From Streptococcus sciuri (GTDB taxonomy: Bacteria; Bacillota; Bacilli; Lactobacillales; Streptococcaceae): a stretch of DNA of 64,000 nucleotides. The notes under the pieces were generated by a model. It saw nothing but the letters and a program-made list of their open reading frames with translations. It made no database searches and was not told the origin of the DNA. The stretch's first letter is position 1. Each line of letters opens with the position of its first letter. The translations under genes were made by a program, and so were the position numbers. Of the stretch, positions 8,928 to 19,069 are shown piece by piece. The stretch lies in contig NZ_JANUXX010000003.1 in assembly GCF_024814375.1 (NCBI RefSeq), positions 88,382 through 152,381 of the forward strand, read 5' to 3'.

Positions 8928-9878
8928 TTAGTCCTCATTAGGGTGACTGACGATTAACTCGAGTTTTCCTGTTATCGTCCAGCAGTTGACATCATTTGGA
9001 AGGATAAAGTGGTCTCCTTTTCTGATAGGATAAACCTCTCCCTCAATAGTCAATTGCCCCATGCCTTCTAAAACACTAAGGAGGAGATAGGAGGCTGTGC
9101 GTTGAAAATCAACTTGACCTTTGATTTGCCATTTGTAAACAGTGAAAAATGCATTAGCAACGAGCGTTGTCAAATCTAGGTTATCACTTATGATGCGAGC
9201 GGGCGTACTATTAGCAGGTTTGCCAATAGTCAAGACATCGATAGATTGTTTGAGGTGCAAATCACGAGTTCTACCTTTTTTATCCTTGCGTTCAAAATCA
9301 TAAACACGATACGTTGTATCACTAGATTGCTGGGTTTCTAAGATAAGAATTCCCTTCCCGATAGCATGCATAGTCCCACTAGGAACGTAGAAAAAATCAC
9401 CAGCTTTTACAGGAATCTTGGTTAGCAAGTAATCCCAATCACTTTCTTTTATTAACTGCTCAAGCTCTTCTTTAGACTTAGCATTGTGTCCGTAGATAAT
9501 CTCTGCTCCCTTATCTGCGGCAATCACATACCAACACTCCGTCTTACCAAGCTCTCCCTCATGCTCAAGAGCATAGCTATCATTGGGGTGGACTTGAACA
9601 CTCAACCAATCATTCGCATCTAAAATTTTTGTCAATAATGGAAAAACCTCTGACTTTGGATAACCAAATAAATCCTTATGGTCATGATACAGCTGATCCA
9701 AACCATAACCTTTATAGCGACCATTTGCAATAGTCGATACACCATTTGGATGCGCAGAAATTGCCCAGTATTCACCCGTTGTCTCACTTGGAATATCATA
9801 ACCAAAAGTGTCTCGCAACTTTGTCCCACCCCAAATTTTCTCATGCATTTGTGACTTTAGAAATAACGGTTCTGCCAT
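8928..9878 (-). CDS. manA: Mannose-6-phosphate isomerase, class I
   Basis: ManA interconverts mannose-6-phosphate and fructose-6-phosphate and so feeds mannose into glycolysis or supplies mannose precursors. The 316-aa protein has the cupin zinc site in order: QVHPND near residue 95, the glutamate in KTECW near 114, and the histidine in GTMHAIG near 172. The N-terminus contains the family WGG motif (KIWGGTKLRD). The length is that of the short Firmicute form. The start is supported by AGAGGAG 7-8 bases upstream. It is a single gene between the rsuA remnant and hup. Confidence 0.95.
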   Translation of the reverse strand: MAEPLFLKSQMHEKIWGGTKLRDTFGYDIPSETTGEYWAISAHPNGVSTIANGRYKGYGLDQLYHDHKDLFGYPKSEVFPLLTKILDANDWLSVQVHPNDSYALEHEGELGKTECWYVIAADKGAEIIYGHNAKSKEELEQLIKESDWDYLLTKIPVKAGDFFYVPSGTMHAIGKGILILETQQSSDTTYRVYDFERKDKKGRTRDLHLKQSIDVLTIGKPANSTPARIISDNLDLTTLVANAFFTVYKWQIKGQVDFQRTASYLLLSVLEGMGQLTIEGEVYPIRKGDHFILPNDVNCWTITGKLELIVSHPNED

Positions 9879-10032
9879 TTTGATTCTCCTCTTAAAAAAC
9901 TTTCTTGATTTTTACACAGTGCGACTTATTATCGATTAATTCTTTTCTTATTATAACGCAGAGTCTTCTTGTTTGTCTAGCATTGTCAAAAATGAGTAGT
10001 ACAATCTTTTCTTTTTTATTTTTTATAAACAA

Positions 10033-10060
10033 AAAAACTGCCGTTATAACGGCAGTTTTT
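10033..10060. terminator. Rho-independent terminator of hup
   Basis: AAAAACTGCCGTT and AACGGCAGTTTTT form a near-symmetric hairpin with T-runs on both strands, directly after the hup stop. Confidence 0.9.
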
Positions 10061-10065
10061 GCAAG

Positions 10066-10341
10066 TTATTTTACAGCATCTTTAAGAGCTTTACCAGCTT
10101 TAAACGCAGGAACTTTTGAAGCTGCAATTTCAATTTCTTCACCAGTTTGTGGGTTACGACCTTTACGAGAAGCACGTTCACGTACTTCAAAATTACCAAA
10201 ACCGATAAGTTGTACTTTCTCGCCTTCTGAAAGCAATTCAGTTACTGCTGCAAAAACTGCATCAACAGCTACTGCTGAATCTTTCTTTGTCAACTCAGAA
10301 ATTTCTGATACTTTTGCAATCAAATCTTGTTTGTTAGCCAT
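10066..10341 (-). CDS. hup: HU nucleoid-associated DNA-binding protein
   Basis: HU is the main histone-like DNA-bending protein of streptococci. The 91-aa sequence begins [13 protein letters not shown], carries the [22 protein letters not shown] signature of the DNA-clasping beta-arm in the C-terminal half, and ends ALKDAVK. A strong TTGGAGGA site precedes the ATG, and a consensus promoter lies 50-75 bases upstream. A terminator follows at once, so the gene is monocistronic and probably highly expressed. Confidence 0.98.
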   Translation of the reverse strand: MANKQDLIAKVSEISELTKKDSAVAVDAVFAAVTELLSEGEKVQLIGFGNFEVRERASRKGRNPQTGEEIEIAASKVPAFKAGKALKDAVK

Positions 10342-10388
10342 TTAACAATCCTCCAATAATTTTGTAAGCTTTCGCTTTAACAGAAACT

Positions 10389-10417
10389 ATAATACCTAAA
10401 AATCGCTGTTACGTCAA
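10389..10417 (-). promoter_or_regulatory. Promoter of hup
   Basis: The minus strand has TTGACG (10412-10417), a 17-base spacer and TATTAT (10389-10394), placed correctly for hup. Confidence 0.8.
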
Positions 10418-10421
10418 GTTA

Positions 10422-11036
10422 TTAACGCTTTGAAGCGCTTTTTTTCTTAAAAATATCAAAAGTAAACTGGTCATTGACTAAATCAATGCTGGTAGCTTTG
10501 AGGTAAAGACCCGCATCGTTTTTAAGATTTTGCAGGTTAATTGTGATAGTTGCTTTTTGGGGATCAATTACGACAATATCAGGTAATTTATAACTTGTTT
10601 TGATGTATTGTAGAACTTCTTTTTGAGGAAGAGATAGAGTTCCTACAGAAAAGGAGGTCACTTTTAATTGCACAGCACCATTTGAGAGACGCACTGGCTC
10701 AAAGTAGACATAAAGTGGAACCTCATAGCCAAGCAAGGTATAAGATCCTTCAAATAAGATTGAAGAAGAAGCAACATAGATTTGATAAGAAAAATCCTTG
10801 CTCTGATAATCTTTCAAAAAGGCAGCAATAGTGTTATTAAGTTCCTCTTTATGCATAGTAAAGGTACCAACCTTAACACTGTTTGTGGTGTGTTTGAGAG
10901 TTTGCTGATTATTAGGTTCCCTTGGTTGTATCAAACGACTCATAACAACACTTATAAAACCGATATTGATAGCAAAAAGCAGTAAAAATCCCCATTTCCA
11001 CCAGTTAATCTTTTGTCCAAGAATCTTTTGTTTCAC
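10422..11036 (-). CDS. YpmS family (DUF2140) membrane-anchored protein
   Basis: This 204-aa protein has a basic N-terminus, one membrane helix (about residues 13-35) and an extracytoplasmic domain with the family pattern VGTFTMHKEELN and FSVGTLSLPQKEVLQYI. That domain is characteristic of B. subtilis YpmS/DUF2140 proteins of unknown function. It overlaps the end of the SGNH hydrolase gene by 32 bases and is conserved beside it, as YpmR and YpmS are in Bacillus. The pairing suggests a joint role in lipid or envelope metabolism, which is inference only. Confidence 0.8.
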   Translation of the reverse strand: MKQKILGQKINWWKWGFLLLFAINIGFISVVMSRLIQPREPNNQQTLKHTTNSVKVGTFTMHKEELNNTIAAFLKDYQSKDFSYQIYVASSSILFEGSYTLLGYEVPLYVYFEPVRLSNGAVQLKVTSFSVGTLSLPQKEVLQYIKTSYKLPDIVVIDPQKATITINLQNLKNDAGLYLKATSIDLVNDQFTFDIFKKKSASKR

Positions 11037-11850
11037 TGATTTTCTCCATTACTTGATCTGACATGATTTGATAGCCGATATTATTGGGATGAAAATGATC
11101 TCCCTCAAAAAGTGCATCATTTAAGATGCTGGTCTGATTACCTGACGTTTGTACAACACCTTCTTTTCCTTCAATACCTTTATAAAGTGCGTCATTGATT
11201 GGGACAAAATAGACATTTTGGTAGGCTTTGGTAATCTCTTTCGTTGCTGTATTCCAATTGTCAACAACCTCTTGCATCTGGGTCATATCTGGAAAATTAA
11301 GGTAAAAAGGGTTATAAATACCCAAGATATAGATGGGGAGATTACTGTTATCTTTTCGAGCCAATTCAATAATAGCACGAAGACGCTTTTGGTAAGCTTT
11401 AGCAGGCTTCTTGAAACTATCAACACTAAGCTTAGTTAAATTCTTTCGGATAACCGCCATAACATCATTGCCACCAACAGTCAATGTCATCATCTGTGAT
11501 TGTTTGAGAGCTCTTTGGATTTTAGTCTGCTTCTTCATGCGACTTAAAATCTGAGAGCTGGTATTGCCAGAAATACCATAATTTTCACTATGCACCATAT
11601 AACCATACTTACTCTGTAGCGCTTGTGCTAAGATAGGCACAAAACCACCTTGATTAGTCGTATCTCCAACACCTTGCGTCAGAGAATCACCGATAGCAAC
11701 ATAAGTAAGTGTCTTTTTGTTTTGCCTTAAAAAGTCAGATTTAGTCAATTTAGGATTAGATTTTGGGATAAGTATACTAAATAGCCCAATGGATAAAATA
11801 AGACTCACTAAAAAGAAAGCAAGTCCTGTAAATACTGATTTTCTATTCAT
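11005..11850 (-). CDS. SGNH/GDSL-family lipase or esterase (YpmR-like)
   Basis: The 281-aa product has an N-terminal membrane anchor or signal (about residues 7-30) and a GDSL hydrolase domain. Block I is GDSLTQG, with the nucleophilic Ser. The Gly and Asn oxyanion residues lie in ISGNT and VGGNDVM, and the catalytic Asp/His in DHFHPNN near the C-terminus. The start is set at MNRKSVF, where the ATG overlaps the degV stop by 8 bases (ATGAATAG), which implies translational coupling. An upstream in-frame start would lie deep inside degV. The exact ester or lipid substrate is not known. Confidence 0.85.
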   Translation of the reverse strand: MNRKSVFTGLAFFLVSLILSIGLFSILIPKSNPKLTKSDFLRQNKKTLTYVAIGDSLTQGVGDTTNQGGFVPILAQALQSKYGYMVHSENYGISGNTSSQILSRMKKQTKIQRALKQSQMMTLTVGGNDVMAVIRKNLTKLSVDSFKKPAKAYQKRLRAIIELARKDNSNLPIYILGIYNPFYLNFPDMTQMQEVVDNWNTATKEITKAYQNVYFVPINDALYKGIEGKEGVVQTSGNQTSILNDALFEGDHFHPNNIGYQIMSDQVMEKISETKDSWTKD

Positions 11851-12679
11851 AGCGCACCATAACTGCAAAAGCATTTTCACCCGTGTGGGTCTGGATGATA
11901 GATCCTGTCTCAAGTACGGAAATTGGAACGCCTAAAACTTTTAATTTTTCCCTGAAAGTATTTGCCAAATCAGCTGTACCACAATAAGAAATACCAACTT
12001 CTGCGATTTGACGTCCTTTGATATGTTCCATAAACTGCTCAAACCATTTATTAAAAGCTTTAGAACCACGTCCTTTTACAATCGGTACCAATTCATGATT
12101 TTTCATTTCTACAACGACACGGATATTAAGAAGTGATGTCAAAACACCTGTCACACGTCCTATACGACCACCTTTGACAAGGTTTTCCAAAGTAGATACA
12201 CCCATAAAAAGTTCAGATTTTTCTCGCACTTCATTAACACGCTCCACAATAGTAGTGAGTTCGGCACCTTCTTTAGCCAATTTTGCAGCTTCTACTACTT
12301 GAAACTTTTGGCATTGATCGGTGAAAGTTGAGTCAATCACAGTCACCTCAACGCCTGCGAGATTAGCACCCTGACGAGCAGCCTCAATGGTACCTGAAAG
12401 GGTATGTGATAGGTGGATAGAGATAATGTCTGTCGCCCCTTCTTGGTACAAGCGTTCGTAAACTTCAGCAAAGACACCAACCGATGGCTGACTGGTCTTT
12501 GGTAAATTTTTGCTATGGCGCATCAACTCCAAAAATTTTCCTTCTTCTTTTAAATCATTATCTGAATAAAGAACCCCATCAACCATAACAGATAGAGGCA
12601 CCACTGTAATATCAAGTTCTTTTATCAATTTCGGTTCGATTGTAAGGGAAGAATCCGTTACAATTTTTACATTTGCCAT
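11843..12679 (-). CDS. DegV family fatty-acid-binding protein
   Basis: DegV (FakB) proteins bind a fatty acid and present it to the kinase FakA for phosphorylation and incorporation into phospholipid. The 278-aa sequence starts [12 protein letters not shown] and has the family motifs [16 protein letters not shown] (Thr/Ser contact the carboxylate) and the GGRIG loop. The full length is typical. The following genes (SGNH hydrolase, YpmS) overlap it head to tail, so the three likely form one operon with a lipid-related theme. Which FakB class it belongs to cannot be told. Confidence 0.9.
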   Translation of the reverse strand: MANVKIVTDSSLTIEPKLIKELDITVVPLSVMVDGVLYSDNDLKEEGKFLELMRHSKNLPKTSQPSVGVFAEVYERLYQEGATDIISIHLSHTLSGTIEAARQGANLAGVEVTVIDSTFTDQCQKFQVVEAAKLAKEGAELTTIVERVNEVREKSELFMGVSTLENLVKGGRIGRVTGVLTSLLNIRVVVEMKNHELVPIVKGRGSKAFNKWFEQFMEHIKGRQIAEVGISYCGTADLANTFREKLKVLGVPISVLETGSIIQTHTGENAFAVMVRYE

Positions 12680-12715
12680 AATCTTTTCCTGTCTAATATA
12701 ATCATTTTCTCCTCC

Positions 12716-12724
12716 ATTATACCA
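12716..12724 (-). promoter_or_regulatory. Probable extended -10 promoter of the degV operon
   Basis: The minus strand reads TGGTATAAT, a consensus -10 with a TG extension, about 37 bases before the degV ATG. There is no good -35 box. Confidence 0.5.
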
Positions 12725-12753
12725 AATTTTAAGGAAAACCGTATTGGTAAAAT

Positions 12754-12774
12754 CAAAAAGATTGGAAATCCAAT
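12754..12774 (-). terminator. Short terminator-like hairpin after recN
   Basis: ATTGGA-TT-TCCAAT is followed by CTTTTTG on the minus strand, just beyond the recN stop. Confidence 0.5.
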
Positions 12775-12778
12775 ATTT

Positions 12779-14440
12779 TTACGATTTTCTTAGGAGTTCT
12801 CTTGCTTGTGTCCTAGCAGCTTCTGTTACGTTACTGCCTGCTAGCATTTTAGCAATTTCTTCGACACGCTCATTCTCATCAAGCAATCGTACTGTTGAAA
12901 CAGTTGAATTATCATCAGAGACTTTTTCAATGAAAAACTGATAATCCGCAATCGCAATGACCTGAGGTAAATGCGAGATTGCCAGTACTTGCGAGTGATT
13001 ACCAATCTTGTAAATTTTTTGGGCGATAGCTTGTGCCACACGTCCAGATACACCTGTATCCACTTCATCAAAAACAATACTCGTTTTATCTTCCTTACGA
13101 GAAAAAGCCGACTTAATGGCAAGCATCAAGCGTGAAATTTCACCACCAGATGCTACTTTAACCAAAGGTTTGAATCCTTCACCTGGGTTTGTTGAGATAT
13201 AAAATTCAATAAGTTCATTTCCATCTTTATTAAATTTACCTTTGGTAAATTTAACCTTAAAATCTGCTTTTTCCATGTAAAGTTCGGTTAATTCTTGCTT
13301 AATCTCTGCTTCTAATAGTTTGGCAAGTTCGTGACGCTTATCACTTAATAACTTAGCTGATTGAATCAACTCTTTTTCTAACTTCTTAAGTTGGTGTTCT
13401 AAATCATTATTTGAACTAATGTTTCCAGTCAGAAGATTATACTCCTTAACACTATTGTCCAAGTACTCTAACACATCATCAACACTACCACCATATTTAC
13501 GCGTGATGACATTAATAGTATCAAGTCGGTTTTCAATAGTTTGGAGATAAGCAACATCAAAGTCCATATTGTCAATAATAGCCTCTAAACGCTTGGTGAC
13601 TTCTTCAAGGATATAGTAACTCTCAGCTAAACTCGCTGAGAGTTCCTTATAGTCAGAGTCAAACTCCTCAAGAGTCATCAAGTCATTCATAGCAGTGCGG
13701 ATATTTGAGAGACTTGAGAACTCCTCATCATCTAGCATGATAAAGGCATCGTGCAATGTATCTGCAATATTTTTATAATTCATGAGCTTTTCACGCTCTT
13801 TTAAGAGTTTTTTATCCTCTTGAGATTTGAGTGAAGCTGCCTCAATTTCTGCTATTTGAAACTCTAGCATCTCAATGCGTTCTTTATGCTCTCTTTCATT
13901 TTTTTGCTTGAGAACGACTTGCTTACGTAAATCTCGGTAAGCCTCAAAAGTTTTTCGATAGCTTGATTTTATCGTTTTGAAAACAGTATCCCCAAAACTA
14001 TCTAGCATGCTAATATGAAGTTGTGGACGCATGAGTTCTTCTTGGTCATGTTGTCCATGAATATCAACCAAATGCTGTCCAACTGCACGTAAAGTCGCTA
14101 GATTGACCATGCGTCCGTTAATGCGACTAACACTGCGCCCATTATGAAAAATTTCTCTACGGATAATTAACTCATCTGAAAATGCAATCCCATTGTCCTC
14201 CAAGATACGAGATAGCATAGGATTATCATTAACCGAAAAAAAACCCTCAATCTCAGCTTTATTGGCACCATGACGAATAACCTCAATACTAGCACGCGCC
14301 CCAAGCATCATATTCATAGCATCAATAATAATCGACTTTCCTGCACCGGTCTCTCCAGTAAGTACTGTCATACCAGTGTCAAAAGTCAAGGAAATCTCCT
14401 CAATGATAGCAAAATTTTTGATGGAAATTTCTAATAACAT
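12779..14440 (-). CDS. recN: DNA repair protein RecN
   Basis: RecN is an SMC-like ATPase that acts early in double-strand break repair and, in naturally competent Gram-positives, in transformation. The 553-aa protein has an N-terminal half-ATPase with Walker A GETGAGKS near residue 29, a central coiled coil (about 150-360, rich in Glu/Lys/Leu), and a C-terminal half with the signature VASGGEISR near 430 and Walker B IVFDEVDTG. It ends a run of close genes from xseA to recN on the minus strand and is followed by a small hairpin. Confidence 0.96.
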   Translation of the reverse strand: MLLEISIKNFAIIEEISLTFDTGMTVLTGETGAGKSIIIDAMNMMLGARASIEVIRHGANKAEIEGFFSVNDNPMLSRILEDNGIAFSDELIIRREIFHNGRSVSRINGRMVNLATLRAVGQHLVDIHGQHDQEELMRPQLHISMLDSFGDTVFKTIKSSYRKTFEAYRDLRKQVVLKQKNEREHKERIEMLEFQIAEIEAASLKSQEDKKLLKEREKLMNYKNIADTLHDAFIMLDDEEFSSLSNIRTAMNDLMTLEEFDSDYKELSASLAESYYILEEVTKRLEAIIDNMDFDVAYLQTIENRLDTINVITRKYGGSVDDVLEYLDNSVKEYNLLTGNISSNNDLEHQLKKLEKELIQSAKLLSDKRHELAKLLEAEIKQELTELYMEKADFKVKFTKGKFNKDGNELIEFYISTNPGEGFKPLVKVASGGEISRLMLAIKSAFSRKEDKTSIVFDEVDTGVSGRVAQAIAQKIYKIGNHSQVLAISHLPQVIAIADYQFFIEKVSDDNSTVSTVRLLDENERVEEIAKMLAGSNVTEAARTQARELLRKS

Positions 14441-14452
14441 GAACGCTCCTCT

Positions 14453-14926
14453 CTAAGATTTGTCCAACATCCACTCAGACAAAGCCTTTTGAACCTTCTC
14501 TACAACCTCTTTTTCTTTTACCAGCAAAAGGAGACTATCATCATCTGCAATAACACTTAATAAATCAGATGTAAAGTGTCTTTTTAGACGTGTTTTGAGC
14601 ACACGACTATTGCCGGGAATAACATCAACCGTCAAAAAGAAAACCTCTCCAGCAATAACATTTGATACTGAGACAATTGGGTTTGTTTCCTTTGTCACTG
14701 CTTGTTCACTAGGTGTCTCTACTTCTTCAGAAAATCCATAAATGTAATGTCCTAAATCCGATGGCACCTTGATAATTCCAATTTCATTCATATCTCGTGA
14801 AATAGTTGCTTGTGTCAGGTGCATACCACGCTTTTCCAACAAGTTCAACAACTCTTGTTGAGTCTCGATAACTTCTGTCGTAATCAACTCCTTAATCATT
14901 TTCAAGCGCTCTTTTTTTCTCATCAT
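14453..14926 (-). CDS. argR: ArgR family arginine repressor
   Basis: ArgR proteins form arginine-responsive hexamers that control arginine synthesis and catabolism. The 157-aa sequence has an N-terminal winged helix with the recognition pattern TQATISRDMNEIGI (about residues 37-50), then the C-terminal oligomerisation and arginine-binding domain, including the GN-S/R-V-L-type segment VIPGNSRVLKTRL and ADDDSLLLLV. Two ATGs (14926 and 14923) are equally possible. The start overlaps the tlyA stop. Streptococci usually encode several ArgR paralogs; this is the one linked to recN. Confidence 0.92.
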   Translation of the reverse strand: MMRKKERLKMIKELITTEVIETQQELLNLLEKRGMHLTQATISRDMNEIGIIKVPSDLGHYIYGFSEEVETPSEQAVTKETNPIVSVSNVIAGEVFFLTVDVIPGNSRVLKTRLKRHFTSDLLSVIADDDSLLLLVKEKEVVEKVQKALSEWMLDKS

Positions 14927-15738
14927 TTTTTAAACTCCTCATGTGCTTTGTCGATAATTGTATCTATATAGTCAGAGGCTAGATTGTGCGGATGCTCCGT
15001 TTTTTTCAAATGTGCCAAAAACTCAATATTACCGTGCCCTCCTTGGATAGGAGAAAAATCTAATCCACAGATTGTGTAGCCAGACTCTAACGCAAACTGA
15101 CATACTTGTTTGACAACCATCTCATGAACCTTTTTATCTTTGATAATGCCATTTTTGCCAACAAATTCCCTGCCTGCCTCAAACTGTGGTTTTATCAGAG
15201 CAACCACATCTCCACTATCAGCTAAAATGCTAGAGAGAGCTGGTAAAATCAAATGAAGCGAGATAAAACTAACATCAATGGAGGCAAATAGTGGCTGACC
15301 AAAAGTAAAGTCACTAGATTTAGCATAGCGAAAATTGTACTGCTCCATACTGATAACACGCTTATCTTGTCGCAACCTCCAAGCAAGCTGATTGGTTCCT
15401 ACATCTACAGCATAGACAAGCTTTGCTCCAGACTGTAACATCACATCTGTAAAACCACCCGTAGATGCTCCAATATCAAGAGTGTTCTTCTCTGCAAGTG
15501 AAATATCAAACACTTCTAACGCTTTTTCAAGCTTAAGCCCACCACGACTAACGTAGCGCAATTTTTTACCTTTCAACTTAAGTTCTGTATCACTAGCAAT
15601 TTTCTCGCCAGGTTTATCAAAACGCTCTCCATTTAAAACAGAAATAACAAGTCCTGCCATGACACCACGCTTAGCCTGCTCTCTGGTTTCAAAAAGCCCT
15701 TGTTTATAGGCAAGAACGTCCACCCTTTCCTTAATCAT
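14923..15738 (-). CDS. tlyA: TlyA family rRNA 2'-O-methyltransferase
   Basis: TlyA-type enzymes methylate ribose in 16S and 23S rRNA; the family was first described as putative haemolysins. The 271-aa protein has an N-terminal S4 RNA-binding domain (about 1-65, with KRGVMAGLV) and an FtsJ-like Rossmann methyltransferase domain with the SAM motif DIGASTGGFTDVML near residue 90, followed by the VYAVDVG acidic loop and the LIKPQFE motif. It overlaps ispA (8 bases) and argR, which argues for a single transcript. The cellular role in streptococci is unproven. Confidence 0.9.
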   Translation of the reverse strand: MIKERVDVLAYKQGLFETREQAKRGVMAGLVISVLNGERFDKPGEKIASDTELKLKGKKLRYVSRGGLKLEKALEVFDISLAEKNTLDIGASTGGFTDVMLQSGAKLVYAVDVGTNQLAWRLRQDKRVISMEQYNFRYAKSSDFTFGQPLFASIDVSFISLHLILPALSSILADSGDVVALIKPQFEAGREFVGKNGIIKDKKVHEMVVKQVCQFALESGYTICGLDFSPIQGGHGNIEFLAHLKKTEHPHNLASDYIDTIIDKAHEEFKK

Positions 15739-16600
15739 CTAGCCGCAACCTTTCCAATAATGCCCTTAGTTTTATAAATTTTCTTGATTGCCTGACTTCT
15801 AACTCTTCCACCAGTGCGAAAGCTCGGTTGAGAGTGTCCTCAAGGATATGATGAGAGTTGTCCAGCCCTAGCAAACTTGGGTAGGTGACTTTTTGTGCTA
15901 CTATATCCTTGTTTGGCGTCTTCCCCAAGGTTGCAAAATCTGCCGTCACATCTAAAATATCATCTCGCACTTGAAAAGAAAGACCAACTAACTCACCTAT
16001 CTGCTTTAACAAAACCAACTCTTTTTGTGAAACATCAGCCAAAATCCCTGCTGCAAAAAAAGGATAAGCAAGAAGACAACCTGTCTTATGGCGATGAATG
16101 GTAGCGAGCTCTTCTATAGAAGGGTGGGAGTGTTCAGCTGCCATATCCAGCATCTGTCCTGCAACCATACCAAAACTACCTGAAGCTTGCGACAAAGACT
16201 GTATCAGATTAACTTTGACACGATCAGCCAAATTTGCTCCAGAAATTAAGCCAAAAGGGTCTAAAAAGAGACTATCTCCAGCTAAAATAGCAGTCGCCTC
16301 ATCAAACTGTTTGTGATTAGTCAAACGTCCACGGCGATAATCATCATTATCCATGGCAGGGAGATCGTCATGAATTAAGCTAGCTGTGTGAATCATCTCA
16401 AGAGCAGCTGCTACATCATAGTGTCCACTATCCAATTTAATTCCTAAATCTTCCAGTAGATCCAGTAGAATAAGTGGTCGAAAACGCTTACCTCCTGCAT
16501 CAACTGAGTACAAAATCGCTTCAATCAATCTCTCTGAAACCGCCCCAGACTGGCAATAATAGGCATGAATAGCCTCATCTACACACTGTTTTTTATTCAT
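15731..16600 (-). CDS. ispA: Farnesyl diphosphate synthase (geranyltranstransferase)
   Basis: This enzyme condenses isopentenyl diphosphate with dimethylallyl and geranyl diphosphate to give farnesyl diphosphate for undecaprenyl and quinone side chains. The 289-aa protein shows the first aspartate-rich motif DDLPAMDNDD (near residue 79), the GKRFRP substrate motif near 33 and the second aspartate motif FQVRDDILD (near 215). Its stop and start overlap xseB by one base and tlyA by eight. Confidence 0.95.
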   Translation of the reverse strand: MNKKQCVDEAIHAYYCQSGAVSERLIEAILYSVDAGGKRFRPLILLDLLEDLGIKLDSGHYDVAAALEMIHTASLIHDDLPAMDNDDYRRGRLTNHKQFDEATAILAGDSLFLDPFGLISGANLADRVKVNLIQSLSQASGSFGMVAGQMLDMAAEHSHPSIEELATIHRHKTGCLLAYPFFAAGILADVSQKELVLLKQIGELVGLSFQVRDDILDVTADFATLGKTPNKDIVAQKVTYPSLLGLDNSHHILEDTLNRAFALVEELEVRQSRKFIKLRALLERLRLDD

Positions 16601-16815
16601 TAACTATCCATCTCTACTTCTGTTCCGTCATCTTGCATGACAGTGACAAGTGTTTTTTCAGCAGCTTGCAACGTTTGTTGCAACTCTTTTGACAGTGCCA
16701 TTCCTTTTTGAAATGCACCGATAGCTTCCTCTAATGCAATATCTCCTGTCTCCAATTTCGCCACAATAGTTTCTAAAGCTTGTAAGTTTTCCTCAAATGT
16801 TTGATTTTTTGACAT
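16600..16815 (-). CDS. xseB: Exodeoxyribonuclease VII small subunit
   Basis: XseB forms, with XseA, the single-strand-specific exonuclease VII. The 71-aa protein has the family pattern [32 protein letters not shown], which folds as a helical hairpin packing against XseA. It overlaps the 3' end of xseA by 23 bases and the start of ispA by one, in the normal streptococcal order. Confidence 0.95.
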   Translation of the reverse strand: MSKNQTFEENLQALETIVAKLETGDIALEEAIGAFQKGMALSKELQQTLQAAEKTLVTVMQDDGTEVEMDS

Positions 16816-18133
16816 GTTCTACCTCAACTTCTAGCTGACCATCTCGCATAACAATCTGCAAGAGGCTACTTTTTTCTAGTGCTTCGACACTTGATAATAT
16901 TTGACCATTTTGTTTAACAATAGCATACCCACGCGCCACAATATGCGAAGTATCTAATGATAGCAATGCATCCTGCACTCGCTCAAAACGTGCCAATTTA
17001 CTGTCATATTGATTAGTCATCGTTGTCAATAACAGCCGCTTGAGATAAGCAAGCGTTGTTTGATTTTTTTGAATTTTCCCCATCAATTCAAGCCCTAATA
17101 AACGTTGTTCCAAAAGCTCTGCTTTCTGTTTATTATGGCTATAGATATGACGCATATTACTTGTCATCTCTGTACATAAATAATCAATCTTTTGTACATA
17201 ACTATCATATAAGCGCTCAGGTTGACGAAAAATCACCGACTGACGAGACTTTGCCAAACGCTCCTCTAATGTCTCTATGCGAGCAAGCGTTGCTTGATAA
17301 CTACGTTGCCTGCTCTCTGACAAAAAAGCAAGTACATCTGCCTTGGTCACAGGAGTAGCCAACTCAGCAGCAGCTGTGGGTGTTGCAGCACGCCGATCCG
17401 CAACAAAATCTGATAAGGTCGTATCAGTCTCATGTCCGACACTTGAAATCACAGGCAGATGAGACTCAAAAATTGCCTCCACAACTGATTCTTCATTGAA
17501 TGCCCAGAGATCCTCAATTGTGCCACCACCACGTCCTACAATCAAAACGTCCAAATCCTTGAGCTGATTGGCTCTTTTAATGTTTGCTACAATCTCTTGA
17601 GAGCTTCCATCGCCTTGCACTTTTGTTGGAAAAAGCACAATAGATACGCCAGAAAATCGACGAGAGACAGTCGTAATAATATCTCTAATCACTGCACCAC
17701 TGACACTAGTGATAACACCGATTTTCTTTGGAAAACGTGGAAGTGGTCGTTTGTGTGTATCTTCAAAATAGCCAGCCTTAGCCAGCTTTTCTTTTAACTG
17801 CTCAAATCGAAGCGCCAAGACTCCTACTCCATCTGGATCAGCTCGCTCAATGATAATCGAATAAGAGCCATTGGGTTCATAAAGGTCTATACGTCCCACA
17901 ACATTGATTTTCATTCCCTCTTCAAGCTCAAATCCCAAGGTTTTAAAATCTTTTGCCCACATGGTTGCTTTTATTACCGCATTCTCATCTTTTAGGGAAA
18001 AATACTGATGATTAGGGCGACGTCGAAAGTTTGAAACTTGTCCTGTCACATAGACACGCTCTAAGTAAGGATCTTTATTAAACTTTAACTTGAGATACTT
18101 AGTTAAGCTAGATACTGATAAATAATCCGTCAA
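16793..18133 (-). CDS. xseA: Exodeoxyribonuclease VII large subunit
   Basis: This is the catalytic subunit of exonuclease VII. The 446-aa protein has an N-terminal OB-fold (about 1-100), the conserved catalytic block with [35 protein letters not shown] and [27 protein letters not shown] (about 130-280), then a long coiled coil and a C-terminal segment (VARGYAIV) that carries the small subunits. It leads the xseA-xseB-ispA-tlyA-argR-recN cluster. Confidence 0.97.
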   Translation of the reverse strand: MTDYLSVSSLTKYLKLKFNKDPYLERVYVTGQVSNFRRRPNHQYFSLKDENAVIKATMWAKDFKTLGFELEEGMKINVVGRIDLYEPNGSYSIIIERADPDGVGVLALRFEQLKEKLAKAGYFEDTHKRPLPRFPKKIGVITSVSGAVIRDIITTVSRRFSGVSIVLFPTKVQGDGSSQEIVANIKRANQLKDLDVLIVGRGGGTIEDLWAFNEESVVEAIFESHLPVISSVGHETDTTLSDFVADRRAATPTAAAELATPVTKADVLAFLSESRQRSYQATLARIETLEERLAKSRQSVIFRQPERLYDSYVQKIDYLCTEMTSNMRHIYSHNKQKAELLEQRLLGLELMGKIQKNQTTLAYLKRLLLTTMTNQYDSKLARFERVQDALLSLDTSHIVARGYAIVKQNGQILSSVEALEKSSLLQIVMRDGQLEVEVEHVKKSNI

Positions 18134-18202
18134 TAGATTCTCCCCCTAACATAAAAGACTCATCATACGCTTTTTATTATATCAAATTTAATAAGCTTTT
18201 GA

Positions 18203-19069
18203 CTAAAAAAGAGGGAAAGAAGGGTTTTTGGCAGACAAACTCTCAAATCTTTTCATCACTTTAGGAATTTGCCGACTAATCTGCGTTGGAAGGACAACAT
18301 AAACGTCCTCACTTAGCATATCTGCGATATAAGAATGTAGGTAAGTGGAAGCAACGACGGTCTCAAAAAGATTGTCTCTAAACTGGGCACAAAAACCAGC
18401 TATCATACCCGCCAAAGTATCTCCCATCCCTCCAGTCGCTTGGTAAGGTCCACCAACACCAATCGAACAAACTCTATCCGTAGTATAGACCTTCGTTGCT
18501 TGACTTTTAGCTACTAAAATCGTTCCATTTTGAAAGGAAGCGAGGGCTACTTGAGTGTTTCTGGTAGTTTGTTTATCTATTTTGAGACCCGATAAACGCT
18601 CCCACTCTTTTTGATGTGGTGTGAGAATGATCTTATGTTTTTTTAATGCAATCTTTTTGTTTCTTGCTAGTAAATTCAAAGCAGAACCGTCAATAATAAA
18701 AGTCTGATGATCCGCTATAGTTTCAAAAACAAGCTTAAAAATTGCCTTTGAGAGGGTATCCTCACCTAAACCCGATCCAATAAGAACAACATCAGACTGC
18801 CTAATAGCAGTCACTAAATGCTCTTGATGACTCATATCAAAAGCCATGGCTTCTGGTAGGTGAGCATGCAATGCTGTGATATTCTCTTTATCTGTGGCAA
18901 CGCTCACCAAGCCAGCTCCGCTATTTACACAAGCAATAGCCGCCATAATAATAGCACCACCATAAGGATAATGGCCTCCTATCAAAAGCACACGACCAAG
19001 ACTCCCTTTATGGATATCTCTAGGGCGAGGAGTAATGACTTTTTTGGCAATAGTTTCAGCACTCAACAT
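18203..19069 (-). CDS. nnrD: ADP-dependent NAD(P)H-hydrate dehydratase
   Basis: NnrD (CARKD, YjeF C-terminal domain) repairs hydrated NAD(P)H using ADP. The protein has the ribokinase-like fold markers: [13 protein letters not shown] near the N-terminus, [14 protein letters not shown], and the catalytic loop [13 protein letters not shown]. The start is placed at MLSAET because AAAGGAG lies 8 bases upstream; a GTG three codons earlier is less well placed. It overlaps the folD end by 14 bases. It is a stand-alone dehydratase, without the epimerase domain found fused in many bacteria. Confidence 0.92.
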   Translation of the reverse strand: MLSAETIAKKVITPRPRDIHKGSLGRVLLIGGHYPYGGAIIMAAIACVNSGAGLVSVATDKENITALHAHLPEAMAFDMSHQEHLVTAIRQSDVVLIGSGLGEDTLSKAIFKLVFETIADHQTFIIDGSALNLLARNKKIALKKHKIILTPHQKEWERLSGLKIDKQTTRNTQVALASFQNGTILVAKSQATKVYTTDRVCSIGVGGPYQATGGMGDTLAGMIAGFCAQFRDNLFETVVASTYLHSYIADMLSEDVYVVLPTQISRQIPKVMKRFESLSAKNPSFPLF